Source: Cranoglanis bouderius
Taxonomy: Eukaryota > Chordata > Actinopteri > Siluriformes > Cranoglanididae
DNA length: 64,000 bases
Reading direction: 5' to 3'
Assembly (NCBI GenBank): GCA_023630585.1
Contig: CM042544.1
Location: 24,647,756 to 24,711,755, forward strand
The position numbers were made by a program, and so were the translations under genes. How positions within the stretch are numbered: position 1 is the first letter of the stretch; each line of letters opens with the position of its first letter. The notes under the pieces are model-generated. The model did no database searches. It was not told the DNA's origin and saw only the letters and a list, made by a program, of their open reading frames with translations. Below are positions 1 through 10,958 of this stretch, piece by piece.

Positions 1-1077
1 ATCCATTACCTGATTTGTACAGGCTAACAATCTGTCAATTTTGTGTTGAATGTTTACCCATTGCAATCCATGAGAAATTGATTTTACATGTGTGCTCCCT
101 CATATTTATACCCCAGGGAAACAGAATTCCTGAGGACTGAGAGCAAAAGAAAAAAAAAATGTGTCAGTAATGTTGGTACATACCTTTTTTTTTTTTTTTT
201 CCCAGAAAAACTCTATTGTTTAAAAAAAGTCATTTTTTAATGAAAGGTAACAGCAATAATCTAATAATTCTATGTTGAAGACTGCAGCCAGCTAAGGAAA
301 CAGTACAGAGGGTCTGACTCTACACAAGAACAAATATCAGAATATGCAAAGTTATGCCACTGTGTCCTGTATATTTTTCATTTATGGAAGTCAGTTGATG
401 GAAACTCATGTAAAAGTGCAGAATGTCAAATATAATGCATTGTGGCACTGACAAATTAAAGAACTACATTTAATAATACAAGTATCATTACTAACAATGA
501 AAAGATACTTGGTTAAAGAACAATGCAGCACCACTCACTAGTGTTAAAACTGAAATTACTGTACAAAAAAGTTTGTCTGAATACAGTTATTACAATATTA
601 TATTTTAGAAAGTCATTTAAACAACTGCCAGACACACTGAGCAAAACTAAAAGATCTGTGGGCCACAATCTTAACCTACCAAATTAGAAATATTAAAGGA
701 TGCAATGTGCATCAACAACAAACATTTAACAATATGGTATGACTTATCAATACATTTAACAATACAGCATGATGCAGATGCTATAATCAAATAAGAACAA
801 CTTTTGTAGATATAACTTGACTTTCATGTCATACATAGTCATCACATTTACTATGTGATGAGACATTTAGGTATAATTAACCTTAAGTCTTCTGACCAAA
901 GCCAAAGACAAAACAATCCAACAAAAGAATTAAAACATTGTTAAGCGAGATAGCAATAATACATTTCATAAGATTCAGAGCTATTCAACATTTAGACCTG
1001 AGCCCAGTTTCATATGAGAAAAAAAATATGCTCTGCTCTTATTAAGTATCTCTTTATCACCATAGAGCATAGAACAA
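1..1077 (-). other. probable 3' UTR of zc3h12a
   Basis: AT-rich sequence after the stop codon with no coding potential on either strand. No AATAAA is visible on the minus strand; ATTAAA variants occur at 474-469 and 241-236, so the transcript may end there or beyond the window edge. Confidence 0.5.
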
Positions 1078-2069
1078 TTAGAACAACTCTCCTTTGGACT
1101 TGAGCTTGAGAATCTCTGCTGCAAGTTGTTGGGCATCTTTTAGCTTTGGGAACATTCCCATAACCTTATCCACATGATGCGGATTAAAAATTGCATGGAG
1201 TTTCTTCCTTGTCTCTTCTCGCTCTGCCTCAAATGGGACAGTGTTTAGACTGAGTGCTCCCTGGCTGCTCCCATAAATGTCAGCAGGTCTGTGGGGTTGA
1301 ACAGCATGGAGAGGGTTGGGTAAACTAAAAACTGTGCGAGTCTGAGGGAGCCACACAGTGTCAGAACATGCTTTTGGTTGGCTGTGATGGAACCCATTAG
1401 ACTGTAAGTAATTGGGAAGGCTGTAGGCCTGATTGCTAGAGGGCCTACGGAACTGGAGTGCACCATAATCAAAGCAGTTGGGTGGATGCTGGGAAAGAGG
1501 GTACTGATGGATGCTTGGTTGGACAACTGACTCAGAAGAGCAAGTGCAAGGAAGAGGCACATCTTGTTGCTCATAAAACCTATTATGCCTAGAGCTAATC
1601 CTGTATGAATCATCATGTCCTTGAGATGCCTCTGAAAACTGGCTCTCATAGGAGCCAAGGCCAGAATCTGAGCTAGATGAAGGATTAGTAAGGTATGGGG
1701 AGTACAGACTATGCCAGTCCAGAGGAGTGTGGCTAGCTGGCTTGCAGGCCTGGTACTTGGTAGGAACATCCTCCCAGTAGTGCTGCATGCCATCACTGAG
1801 TTGATTTCTTGTCACACAAACAGCAGGTTCCATGGACAACTTGTACTCCAGCTCTTGCTCTAAAGATGGAAAGTATGAACCAATTCCAGACTCAGTGTGG
1901 CAGGGCCCTCTGAGGGAAGCTCCTGATCTTCGGCTCTCTTCTGAACAGCAGGGGATGGAACTGTACAGGCGGGCGTTGTCCCTCAGTTCATCTGCAAGAG
2001 AACGCTGTGACTGGCTGGTTCGCTCAGGGTGATGAAACTTGCATTTGATTCCGTATGTGCATTTCTTTC
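1078..2069 (-). CDS. zc3h12a: zc3h12a exon 6 (CCCH finger, degron, C-terminal module)
   Basis: 992-nt last coding exon, acceptor CTTAG ending at 2070, stop TAA at 1080-1078. It completes the C-x5-C-x5-C-x3-H finger (KKCTYGIKCKFHH), then a long Ser/Pro/Gln-rich linker typical of the family. The linker has ESGIGS (residues 334-339, bases 1893-1876) and DSGLGS (409-414, bases 1668-1651). The end is the conserved helical module with FPKLKDAQQLAAEIL. The linker is poorly conserved in this family, so its length is not diagnostic. Confidence 0.94.
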
Positions 2070-4385
2070 CTAAGAGAGAAAAAGAAGTCCAGCTGAGCCA
2101 TCATGGACAATAATATAACTCCACAGCTTGAAGTATATCTTAGCATAAACTCAAGGTTGGTAGTTAACACACGCTACACAATGTAAAGGATTACTCCAAG
2201 TGTTGGGCAGAATGTACACTAAAATAATAACTGAGGGAAGTAAAGATCTATACTGTCAAAAAAAGAAGTGCCTACCATAAGGACAAAGCTGACGTTTGAT
2301 GTCTGGTAGCAGAGGTTTCTTTCTGAGAAAATTATCCAAGTTTGGACCATGGCGACCAAGAGGGTCATCTGGTGGCATGAACCTGTAGAAGAGCACATGA
2401 GAATAAAGATAATTAGACACTTTTTCATTTTAAAAGATACATGGAATAATCCTGAGGATGATAAACAATAATAAACCAAACAACACTATAATGTGCAAGC
2501 AATATTTTTCACAAAACTTCATCAACACATTTAATATTTAAGAATGTGAAGTACACTGTGGTCTTTTTACATACACTGACAACAGGGAAAATAAGAATGT
2601 TTCAAAGATTTTATCACATACTTGTCATTGACAAAGGAGTACATGAGTAGCCCCTCCTCAATGCAGCGCTTCCATTCAGGCCGTTCATTCTGAAGGTCAC
2701 GGTATGTGTCATTTGAAACAATAATGCCATCCAGATCATAGGCAAGTTTGACGATGAAGCGATCATCATAGCAGACCACTCGCTTACCTCCTACCCGCCG
2801 GGAGGGCGTGAATACAACTATCTTTCTCCTTTCCAGCTCTGCTAGAATGTGCTGATCTGAAATCAGAATGTACACAGTCAGAATTCCCTTTTTCTGCATC
2901 CCCTTTAAATGGCAAAATAGCACTATTTCTGTGTTTGTTTCCTTTGGGCATATACAGTGCACATATTAATGTACCGGTACATAATGTACATTTTCTTTTT
3001 TTTTCCTCGAAAACCTTCTACTCGGTTTCAACAGGGGTGGGTAGACTTTTTATATCCACTGTATATATTTACATCAAAAACATGGACATCATGACAGGTG
3101 GCAAAACAAACAAAACAACAGGAGACAACAACTAAAGACCAAACAAATATCCAACAAAGCAGTTCTAATGTCATTCATGTTCTCAACATACTAATGTATT
3201 TCTGTTTTGTTTATCTGTCATTATAGTTTCTTATCCTGCATCCTTGTCTAACAAGGTTCTAATCTGATCTAACAAAAGACAAAGCATTACTAATGTTAGA
3301 ATATTTAGATAGGTTTAGTTAGAGACCAACAATAATATATTTGAGGTGATATGACATTCTCTACAACAGGAAGCAGCCACACCTATTACATGACTGGAGG
3401 CAAATTCCGAAAAGGACCAGTAGAGTGACAGAAGGAAGTAAAAAACATTGTTGAACTTCCTGGTTGGGGAATTCCCAAAGCAGCCTTAAGGGAGGTTTAT
3501 TCTTCCTGATATAACAGATTGAGTTCTACAAGGAAGCAAGTATATTGTTCTCAGAAATAGAAATTTAAATAAATTACCTGTGTACCAACTAGGCTCATCA
3601 CTTTTACAAATCCAAAATGTAATGCTTACAATGGTTAGTATATGATCATGTGCTGAGGTGTGCTTTGAATTGTTAGAATGCCAGTGGTGTCTTAGTGAGA
3701 ATATTATGAGCAGTTAAATGAGGAATTCCTTGGTTAAAGAATTTATCACCATTTCTGTGTTTCATATTCACGTTCAAAATACACAAAAAATAGATGCAGC
3801 CTGAAATGCAGTATAATACTAATTAATCCAACATAATTACTTCAAAATTGTTAACAAGAGAGAGTAAAAGTATGCTCCTCTAATCCACACAAAACCTGAG
3901 ACTCAATTATTTAATCATCTTTGACAATATAATATGGGCCATGACAGTAGGACATACAGCTATCTAATAAGTATGTAACTGTACATGTCAGTCTTTATGC
4001 AGAACAATACAATGCACTAAAACATATTCCTATGCATGTCTCCATGAAAAAGTCCATTACATCATTGCATTCTTATGCCTTTATCAGGCAAAAACAAACA
4101 GCAATCAATACACCAACATCATCCGAGATGCAAAATGTGATTTGTATTTACACTGCAACTGGTGAGGTTTGGATGTTCACATGCATGTTTCTTTGATGAC
4201 TAATTTTTCTGAGAAGGGTGTGTCCTTACCTGAAATGGGGACATCTGGCCTTGGTTGCTCTTTTCGCCATGAGGGCACAAAAACTGTGATGTTCCTGTGT
4301 CCTCTCTCAAGGAAGTAGTTAACTGCCAGCTCAATTCCGCGACATGAAAAAACTTCCTTGTTTCCATGACTTAACGAGAAACCGG

Positions 4386-4460
<75 letters not shown>

Positions 4461-5467
4461 TTGAGAGAGCGGAAATACATTCAAGAGGAATATTTGCATA
4501 TATTGATCAAGCTATAGTTACATAACACTTCAAAGTCACACTGTGAAATATGGCACACATGGCATATTGAGGACCATACATTTAAAATGACTGAAGAATA
4601 TTATTATTTTTAAATAATTCTTAATAATATGATATAACTTTGGTGTGTCAAAGTAGCAGTGTTTCTTGGCTTGTCATACATATGATCACTGGCCACGTGA
4701 GTTGAATATTAAAGGTGAGATCACAGTAAATACAGTGGGGAAAAAAAATAAAAAAATCCAACCAGGTTTAGGTCAAAGGACAGACTTGCATGTAAAGAGA
4801 ATATTTATCACGTGTGAAAGTTGCACAAACATTTATATGTACAGACTAAGGACTTTCCACAAACACTGCTCTAATTAAAACACTACAAGGACAAGGTAGA
4901 AATGTATGATAAAGTAGACTGTAAGTAACTAAAATATTTAATATTATGAGCCATAGCAAGAACTTTTGGGAATCTCTTATTTACTTATTGAACTTAATTG
5001 TTTAATTGATCATGTATGAAGCTAAATTACATATGTTTCTGCCACTTAATTAAAAAAAAAAGATATTTATTCACTGAATTAATTAACCAATTCAGTTAAA
5101 TGTACTAAGCAACTATTTCACACTACCTCATAGCCACATTGCTTCCATCAATCACGATGGGTTTTAGGTCACTGTCAATTTCATCTACTGCTGGTGAGCG
5201 TTGAATGTCCCTGTGGAGATCTTTACTGCTGGATCCACCTACGCCACGATGGCTAAATCCAGAACTTCCATCATCACTCTCCTGACTCGTTGTGGGTGAG
5301 ACTCTGGCTCCAGAGCGCACCAGCTCCCCCAGTACAGAATTCGTGTCCGTGTCCAAGCCTAGTTTCAGCAGGGCTGCCTTCACCTCTTGTGGTGAGTAAC
5401 CCAGCTTACGGAAAAAGTCCACTTTCAGCTGGAGCTCGGAGGTGCCATGCTGGCAAGCAGGCTGCAT
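1078..5467 (-). CDS. zc3h12a: Regnase-1 / MCPIP1 endoribonuclease, five coding exons
   Basis: CDS is join(5467-5127, 4369-4230, 2856-2622, 2382-2276, 2069-1078) on the minus strand: 1815 nt, exactly 605 codons including stop. All introns are GT-AG with in-frame joins. The 604-residue length is close to the roughly 600 of mammalian ZC3H12A. Visible in order: UBA-like helical segment (about 11-54), NYN/PIN RNase domain (about 101-240) with acidic residues D107, D191, D192 and D210, CCCH finger (C272, C278, C284, H288), a DSGLGS motif at 409-414 and a conserved C-terminal module (about 558-604). In the known family this RNase cleaves stem-loops in cytokine mRNA 3' UTRs and limits NF-kappaB inflammation. 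ATG 5467 is chosen because an in-frame TGA lies at 5524 and no other in-frame ATG exists. Paralogue choice (a, not b, c or d) rests on the very close match of the UBA and NYN segments to ZC3H12A. Confidence 0.95.
1651..1668 (-). other. zc3h12a: beta-TrCP-type phosphodegron DSGLGS in Regnase-1
   Basis: Residues 409-414 read DSGLGS, followed by YESQ. Mammalian Regnase-1 has DSGIGS followed by LESQ at the matching place, where IKK phosphorylates the two serines so that beta-TrCP can target the protein for degradation. The context matches well, so conserved control of this kind is likely. Confidence 0.8.
2276..2382 (-). CDS. zc3h12a: zc3h12a exon 5 (NYN end, start of CCCH finger)
   Basis: 107-nt exon, acceptor CTACAG ending at 2383 and donor GTAGG from 2275. 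It encodes FMPPDDPLGRHGP through CPY and the first base of Gly275. It supplies the first zinc-binding cysteine (C272) of the CCCH finger; the other three ligands come from exon 6. Confidence 0.93.
2622..2856 (-). CDS. zc3h12a: zc3h12a exon 4 (catalytic core of NYN domain)
   Basis: 235-nt exon with acceptor TTTCAG ending at 2857 and donor GTATGT from 2621. It encodes residues 161-239, including TPSRRVGGKRVVCYDDRF (D191/D192 acidic pair), SNDTYRDL (D210) and LLMYSFVNDK. These acidic residues line up with the metal-binding aspartates of mammalian Regnase-1 at a constant offset of 34. Confidence 0.95.
2951..3063. mobile_element. small Tc1-type MITE candidate in zc3h12a intron
   Basis: About 113 bp bounded by imperfect inverted ends: TACAGTGCACATA on the left and, reversed, TACAGTGGATATA on the right, with TA at both ends. 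TACAGTG ends are typical of Tc1/mariner derivatives. No coding capacity. The ends are short, so this stays tentative. Confidence 0.4.
3455..3476. promoter_or_regulatory. intronic NF-kappaB site with adjacent ETS motif
   Basis: GGGGAATTCCC at 3466-3476 matches the kappaB consensus exactly. ACTTCCTG just before it (3455-3462) is an ETS-type motif on the other strand. The pair lies in the intron between exons 3 and 4 of zc3h12a, a gene known to be induced by NF-kappaB. Function is inferred. Confidence 0.5.
4230..4369 (-). CDS. zc3h12a: zc3h12a exon 3 (NYN domain)
   Basis: 140-nt exon, acceptor AG at 4371-4370 and donor GT at 4229-4228. It encodes residues 114-160 and the first base of D161, including HGNKEVFSCRGI and FVPSWRKEQPRPDVPI, both hallmarks of the Regnase family. 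Because 140 is not a multiple of three, skipping this exon would shift the frame. Its acceptor sits about 20 nt from a long CT microsatellite. Confidence 0.93.
4390..4457. repeat. (GA)n microsatellite, (CT)n on the zc3h12a transcript
   Basis: Uninterrupted 68-bp GA tract. On the gene strand it reads as a CT tract ending about 20 nt before the exon 3 acceptor, where the polypyrimidine tract belongs. Confidence 0.95.
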
Positions 5468-5563
5468 TCTGTAAGACGACTTGGAGTTCAGTGAGAGCAG
5501 CACATCAAGCCAGCTCCAACTTCAGTCTCATTGTATATGAGTACATCTTGCTCGCTTCTGTGT
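5127..5563 (-). CDS. zc3h12a: zc3h12a exon 2 (5' UTR part plus first coding part)
   Basis: A good acceptor (pyrimidine tract then CACAG, AG at 5565-5564) opens this exon; the donor GT is at 5126-5125. Coding begins at ATG 5467 and gives residues 1-113 plus two bases of a Ser codon. It encodes the UBA-like module (ELQLKVDFFRKLGY onward), a Ser-rich linker and the first strand of the NYN domain (IVIDGSNVAM) with catalytic D107. The 96 nt before the ATG carry two small uORFs, annotated separately. The name exon 2 assumes an untranslated first exon upstream, as in mammals. Confidence 0.88.
5488..5546 (-). promoter_or_regulatory. zc3h12a: two overlapping uORFs before the zc3h12a start
   Basis: On the minus strand uORF1 starts at ATG 5546 and ends with TGA at 5507-5505 (13 codons). 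uORF2 starts at ATG 5505, sharing the A in a TGATG overlap, and ends at 5488 (5 codons). Main ATG 5467 lies 20 nt further on and in another frame. Such an arrangement usually lowers translation of the main frame and may allow termination-reinitiation; the effect here is inferred. Confidence 0.6.
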
Positions 5564-6397
5564 CTGTGAGGAAAACAGCAGGGCACAAGGGTCAAAAAAT
5601 TGTGTCTTAAGTCACCACAGCCACAGAGAAAGTCATACTTCTTTCAAAACAGTCATGTCTGTACTAGTAAAGTAAATATCTGTAATCTCCTGAAACATTA
5701 AGGTATTATCCAACCCTGGTGAATTAAAAACAACAATAGCAACCATCATAGAAATGCTCATGGTTTCCACTATAAATATCATTACGAACAATTATCTGTT
5801 AACCATTAAAATCGTTACCAAATGGCTTCCATTACGTAGTAGGACATATTAAGGATGTAGGTCCTTAATGGTATCAACTAGACATAACATGCCACCAATG
5901 GAAGGCAACAAATTACCAGTAGAGACCAACAGGGACCATTACAATTTTCAATAAAAACAATACAATTCCCATTATAACCAGTAAAACCATTACAAATTCT
6001 GAGGGTTTTTATTGTTTTCATTTTCTTATTGGTTGTATTTTTCAGCAGGGAAGCTAAGCTAATTTTCTTCATTCTTATGAAGTGATCATATTCTCAGCTC
6101 GTGTGTAACAGCTAAGGCTAAAAGATCATAGCTTTCATTAATGTGTTACAGACGTCCCAGGACAACGTCATGAATTCCCATCAGGAAATACATACAGTAA
6201 TAAATGTATGAGAGTAACTCAACTCGTGAAAAGTACACATAAAATAGTTTAACACGTTAAGTGCAGTGTTATTTTGCATTGGCTTAACGCTTAGTTTGAA
6301 GAGAAATATGTACAAAAATTTAGTCTAACATTACCTCTCCTTCTATGCTCTAGACAAACTAAATATATGGACGGTCAAGGCAGTAATATATAGACCT

Positions 6398-6840
6398 ACC
6401 TTGTTACTGAATTCATGAACCTCTCATTTTCAGTCGATTCTTCGTTACAGTATTAGGCTACGCATGTAAACGCAGTAAACAAACGTTAACCTTAAGGTAA
6501 TCTTAACACCATGAATCTCTCAAGTCGCTCTGATTCACCACAGGGTATTTATTCGCATTCTCTTCCTGGTAAAGCCATATTACACTCCATAGCCTGCACC
6601 TCCTCCCGGAAGCACAGGTTGGCCTACCTGTGTCACCTGACGCTCCGGTACGGGCTTTAAAAAAAAAAAAAAAAACCCTTTACGACTGTTTGCACGCTCG
6701 TTAAACAATACGACAATAAAATAAAACACACTGTATTACTGTAATAGTGCATTTACAAGTAGTACCTGCGCGAGGAGCGCGCTTCCTTTCACGTGACACA
6801 AGATGTCGCTGTGTGCAGCCGCCAGACTTTCCTTACCACA
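6398..6840 (-). promoter_or_regulatory. candidate promoter and first noncoding exon of zc3h12a
   Basis: This stretch upstream of exon 2 is richer in G, C and CpG than its AT-rich surroundings. A TATA-like AATAAATACCC lies at about 6545-6555 on the minus strand. A strong donor (AACAAG then GTAGGT, GT at 6399-6398) lies about 150 nt downstream, and a second donor-like site is near 6760. A CACGTG E-box is near 6791. Exact start and first exon cannot be fixed from sequence alone. Confidence 0.3.
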
Positions 6841-6900
6841 TTTATTTATTAACTAACTAACTAATTAACTAATTAATTAATTAATTAATTAATTAATAAA
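6841..6900. repeat. TAACTAAT/TTAATTAA simple repeat
   Basis: Short AT-only tandem tract made of TTAA units, marking the change from the gene promoter to the AT-rich intergenic region. Confidence 0.8.
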
Positions 6901-8438
6901 AAAGTATTTATGTTTTCTCTGAGGCTTTCTAGCAGCTCATGTTCAAAGATGGTCGATTTGTGTGTATGTGTACTATTATGTGTACTATTATAAAATGTTC
7001 TGGTCAGATGAAAATGGAAAAGAGCTGCCATAAGACAAGCATTACCCTAATTCTGTCAATGTTTTCTAAGCGAGATCAGACCCACTTTTCACAAACATTT
7101 TTTTTTTTTGTCACTGACTTATTAGATTTCTCTATAGACCAGTAGGCAATATTAAAATCTGAACCTGTTATCAAAATCTCAGTTATGAACTTTTAATCCA
7201 CACAGTTGGTTTATGTTAAAATCAGTGTGTACGCAGTAATTGGCATGTACGGTTTATGTGGTTCTGCACAGGTGAATGTGGGTGAGATCACTAATGTACC
7301 CTTCTCGCTGGGCTGCAGGTTAATGGTGTGTATGGAGTGAAGTTCCGGATCCTGGAGAAACTAATCAGCAGAGGTTGCCAGTCCACTGCACCCTCTGAGC
7401 TCTGGTGTCCATGGTCCCAGGTGTCTGCTGCACTGATATTGCTGCAGGGCAATGAGCTAGAGCAAACAGAGATGAGTTCCTCTCTCTGACTTCCCCTCTC
7501 TCCCTCCTTCCATCTTTCCCACATTTAGCTACCATGGAAACCCTCCTTGAGGCCCTAAGAATTTACAAAGGGGAGCGAGATGTGTAGAAACCATTACCTT
7601 CTAAGCAGGAGTTCTGTGTGACCTGCCCTACTTACCTTGCCACAACAGCTACTGCTTTTCTCACAGTTGCCATTTGTGTAGCAGTTAAATTTCTCTTGTC
7701 ATACTTAAGGTCTAATAGTCCTTATCTCAGACTAGCAATCCTGCTGGACTGTGCTAAGAGAGGTGATATTGTAATAAAAATGCATCTTCCAGAATTGTAT
7801 TCCAAATGATCTTTTTTTTCAGAATTCAAATGGAGATACCCGTGACCGCCTATTAAACACAGCACGTGATGATGTGTGGCTACTAATGTCCTTGGCTGTT
7901 GCACTAATGAAGTAGAATTTGCATTTCCTTTCATTCAAGGTCATTTGAGTTATTGAGGAAAAAATTCCCATGATCACCAAAAATATAAATAAAGAAATAA
8001 AAATGGTAAAGAAAAGAAATGAGTGAGAGAGCAGTTTACCCCAAACTGCCACAGTGATTCATGATTTCCAATTTAGCCAGAGTTTGAATTCAGAAGAGAT
8101 CCGCTCTGTTCAAACACAACAGCCCTGTTCTTTCTGCTACCAAACACATGCTGACAGAGGTTTTAATTGAATACGCACCATTAATCTTGGTTATTTTTCA
8201 CATATTCTGAGTCTATCATATACACTGAACTGTGAGCACTACAAGTGAAGGTATTTTCAGTAGGAAAGCCACACTTCTCAATTGCAGGATCCCTGCCCTC
8301 CTGGGCTGGAGTTTTGCATATTTGCTCTATTGTCTTAAATTACCTTTCATCTTTCAGCATTTACTGCATCTTAGTAAACGATTCCTCACTCCATTCAACC
8401 ATGCACCGGCATAGACTAATATATATATATATACATAT
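6901..8438. other. intergenic, no gene recognised
   Basis: No coding exon was recognised. The block 7300-7600 is less AT-rich and looks unique (low in simple repeats), so it could be a conserved regulatory element upstream of zc3h12a. The rest is AT-rich spacer. Confidence 0.5.
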
Positions 8439-10047
8439 CCCTCACATTTTTGTAAATATTTTATTATATCTTTTCATGGGACAACACTGAAGAAATGACA
8501 CTTTGCTACAATGTAAAGTAGTGAGAGTACAGCTTGTATAACAGTGTAAATTTACTGTTCCCTCAAAATAACTCAACACACAGCCATTAATGTCTGAACA
8601 GCTGGCAACAAAAGTGAGTACACCCCTAAGTGAAAATATCCAAATTGGGCCCAATTAGCCATTTTCCCTCCCCGGTGTCATGTGACTCATTAGTGTTACA
8701 AGGTCTCAGGTGTGAATGGGGAGCAGGTGTGTTAAGTTTGGTGTTATCGCTCTCACACTCTCTCATACTGGTCACTGGAAGTTCAACATGGCACCTCGTG
8801 GCAAAGAACTCTCTGAGGATCTGAAAAAAAGAATTGTTGCTCTACATAAAGATGGCCTAGGCTATAAGAAGATTGCCAACACCCTGAAACTGAGCTGCAG
8901 CACGGTGGCCAAGACCATACAGCGGTTTAACAGGACAGGTTCCACTCAGAACAGGCCTCGCCATGGTCCACCAAAGAAGTTGAGTGCACGTGCTCAGCAT
9001 CATATCCAGAGGTTGACTTTTGCAGAATAGACATATGAGTGCTGCCAGCATTGCTGCAGAGGTTGAAGGGGTGGGGGGTCAGCCTGTCAGTGCTCAGACC
9101 ATCTGCATCAAATTGGTCTTCATGGCTGTCGTCCCAGAAGGAAACCTCTTCTAAAGATGACGCACAAGAAAGCCCGCAGACAGTTTGCTGAAGACAAGCA
9201 GACTAAGGACATGGATTACTGGAACCATGTCCTGTGGTCTGATGAGACCAAGATAAACTTTTAAAAAATTGGTTCAGATGGTGTCAAGCGTGTGTGGCGG
9301 CAACAAGGTGAGGAGTACAAAGACAAGTGTGTCTTGCCTACAGTCAAGCATGGTGGTGGGTGTGTCATGGCCTGGGGCTGCATGAGTGCTGCCGGCACTG
9401 GGGAGCTACAGTTCATTGAGGGAACCATGAATGCCAACATGTACTGTGACATACTGAAGCAGAGCATGATCCCCTCCCTTCGGAAACTGGGCCGCAGGGC
9501 AGTACTCCAACATGATAACGACCCCAAACACACCTCCAAGACGACCACTGCCTTGCTAAAGAAGCTGAGGGTGAAGGTGATGGACTGTCCAAGCATGTCT
9601 CCAGACCTAAACCCTATTGAGCAGCTGTGGGGCATCCTCAAACGGAAGGTGGAGGAGCGCAAGGTCTCTAACATCCACCAGCTCTGTGATGACATCATGG
9701 AGGAGGGGAAGAGGACTCCAGTGGCAGCCTGTGAAGCTCTGGTGAACTCCATGCCCAATAGGGTTAAGGAAGTGCTGGAAAATAATGGTGGCCACACAAA
9801 ATATTGACACTTTGGGCCAAATTTGGACATTTTCACTTAGGGGTGTACTCACTTTTGTTGCCAGTGGTTTAGACATTAATGGCTGTGTGTTGAGTTATTT
9901 TGAGGGGACAGCAAATTTACACTGTTATACAAGCTGTACACTCATTACTTTACATTGTAGCAAAGTGTCATTTCTTCAGTGTTGTCCCATGAAAAGATAT
10001 AATAAAATATTTACAAAAATGTGAGGGGTGTACTCACTTTTGTGAGA

Positions 10048-10052
<5 letters not shown>
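8439..10052 (+). mobile_element. Tc1-type transposon with long inverted repeats, decayed
   Basis: Inverted arms of about 200 bp lie at 8439-8640 and about 9826-10050. The motif GTGTACTCACTTTTGT occurs both inside and at the outer right end, the IR/DR layout known from Tc1 elements of fish. The outermost 30 or so bases of the left arm are missing; the sequence there runs into a TA repeat. A transposase pseudogene lies between the arms. The right end abuts a long (TA)n tract, consistent with TA target preference. Confidence 0.92.
8788..9807 (+). pseudogene. Tc1-type transposase, frameshifted
   Basis: The frame opens at ATG 8788 (MAPRGKELSEDLKKRI) with the paired-like helix-turn-helix N-terminus. 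It breaks at TAG near 9028, again around 9105-9110 (small deletion), and at a TAA near 9262. It is then open to TGA at 9807. DDE marks are visible: WSDET (Asp codon 9241), HDNDPKHTSK and SPDLNPIEQLW. The last 171 codons (9292-9807) are uninterrupted. The element cannot make a full transposase. Confidence 0.93.

Positions 10053-10129
<77 letters not shown>
10051..10129. repeat. (TA)n microsatellite
   Basis: About 79 bp of alternating TA at the right edge of the Tc1 element, passing into ATT repeats. Confidence 0.95.
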
Positions 10130-10133
<4 letters not shown>

Positions 10134-10958
10134 TATTATTATTTTACTAGTGTTGTGGATATAGTATAATTTTGATGGCACTGCAATAAAAAGAAGTGAT
10201 GGTAATGGATTCTGACAATGATGACACAACATGTTTGTCACCACTGTTTGTCAAACTCAAACAGTTTCTCCTAAGCTCCTCTGTGCCGGTGTTATTTGGT
10301 AAGTCTTTAGGAAGAACCAATTTGAGTGTTGCAAGGGATTTTTTTTTTAAAGAGACACCATGTTTGCAGAAGGAAATTAAATAAATGTGATATTTAAAAT
10401 GTTTCTGAGCAGTTTAGACAGGTTCTTTAAAAACCTGAGACAGACTTTGCAGCAAGCCTTTGAAATTTGGTGTGCACAGTATAGTATATTGAATACAGTA
10501 TATACCGCATAGTGGCTCTGGAATGTATTGTCATGTAACTGTGGTGTGTGATATAAATCAGGTAGACCAACTCAGCATTAATCAAGAGAACCTGCTTTTT
10601 AAAGCAAATTAAAACCAATCGGTCAAATATCCTCTAAATCATTTTCCAACTATAATTTCAATTTTTTTTTTTACATACTTGTACAATACCTAAATGTTGA
10701 AAATAACTTGTTCAGTTGAGCTCAGGGATCTGTGCAGGCCACTCGAGTTCTTATACACCAACCTCCTGGAACATATTTGGATTAGGCCTCTTAGTTTCCA
10801 CTGAGAAGAAACCGTAATGCTACAGTACAGCCTACAAGGACATCCTATACAATCATGTGCTTCCAATTTTGTGGCAACAGTTTGGGGAAGGCCCACATAT
10901 GGGTGTGATGGTCAGGTGTCCACAAACCTTTGGCCATATAGTGTATTTTAAAATAAAT
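10130..10958. other. intergenic, no gene recognised
   Basis: AT-rich sequence without exon signals or recognised elements; only short chance reading frames. Confidence 0.5.

Noticed and set aside
4728..4750. A Tc1 end (TACAGTGGGG)
   Set aside because: No partner end or inner motif was found nearby; ten bases alone are not enough.
5467..5503. Start of Regnase-1 at 5503
   Set aside because: The codon there is GTG; the first in-frame ATG is 5467, and a stop lies in frame at 5524.
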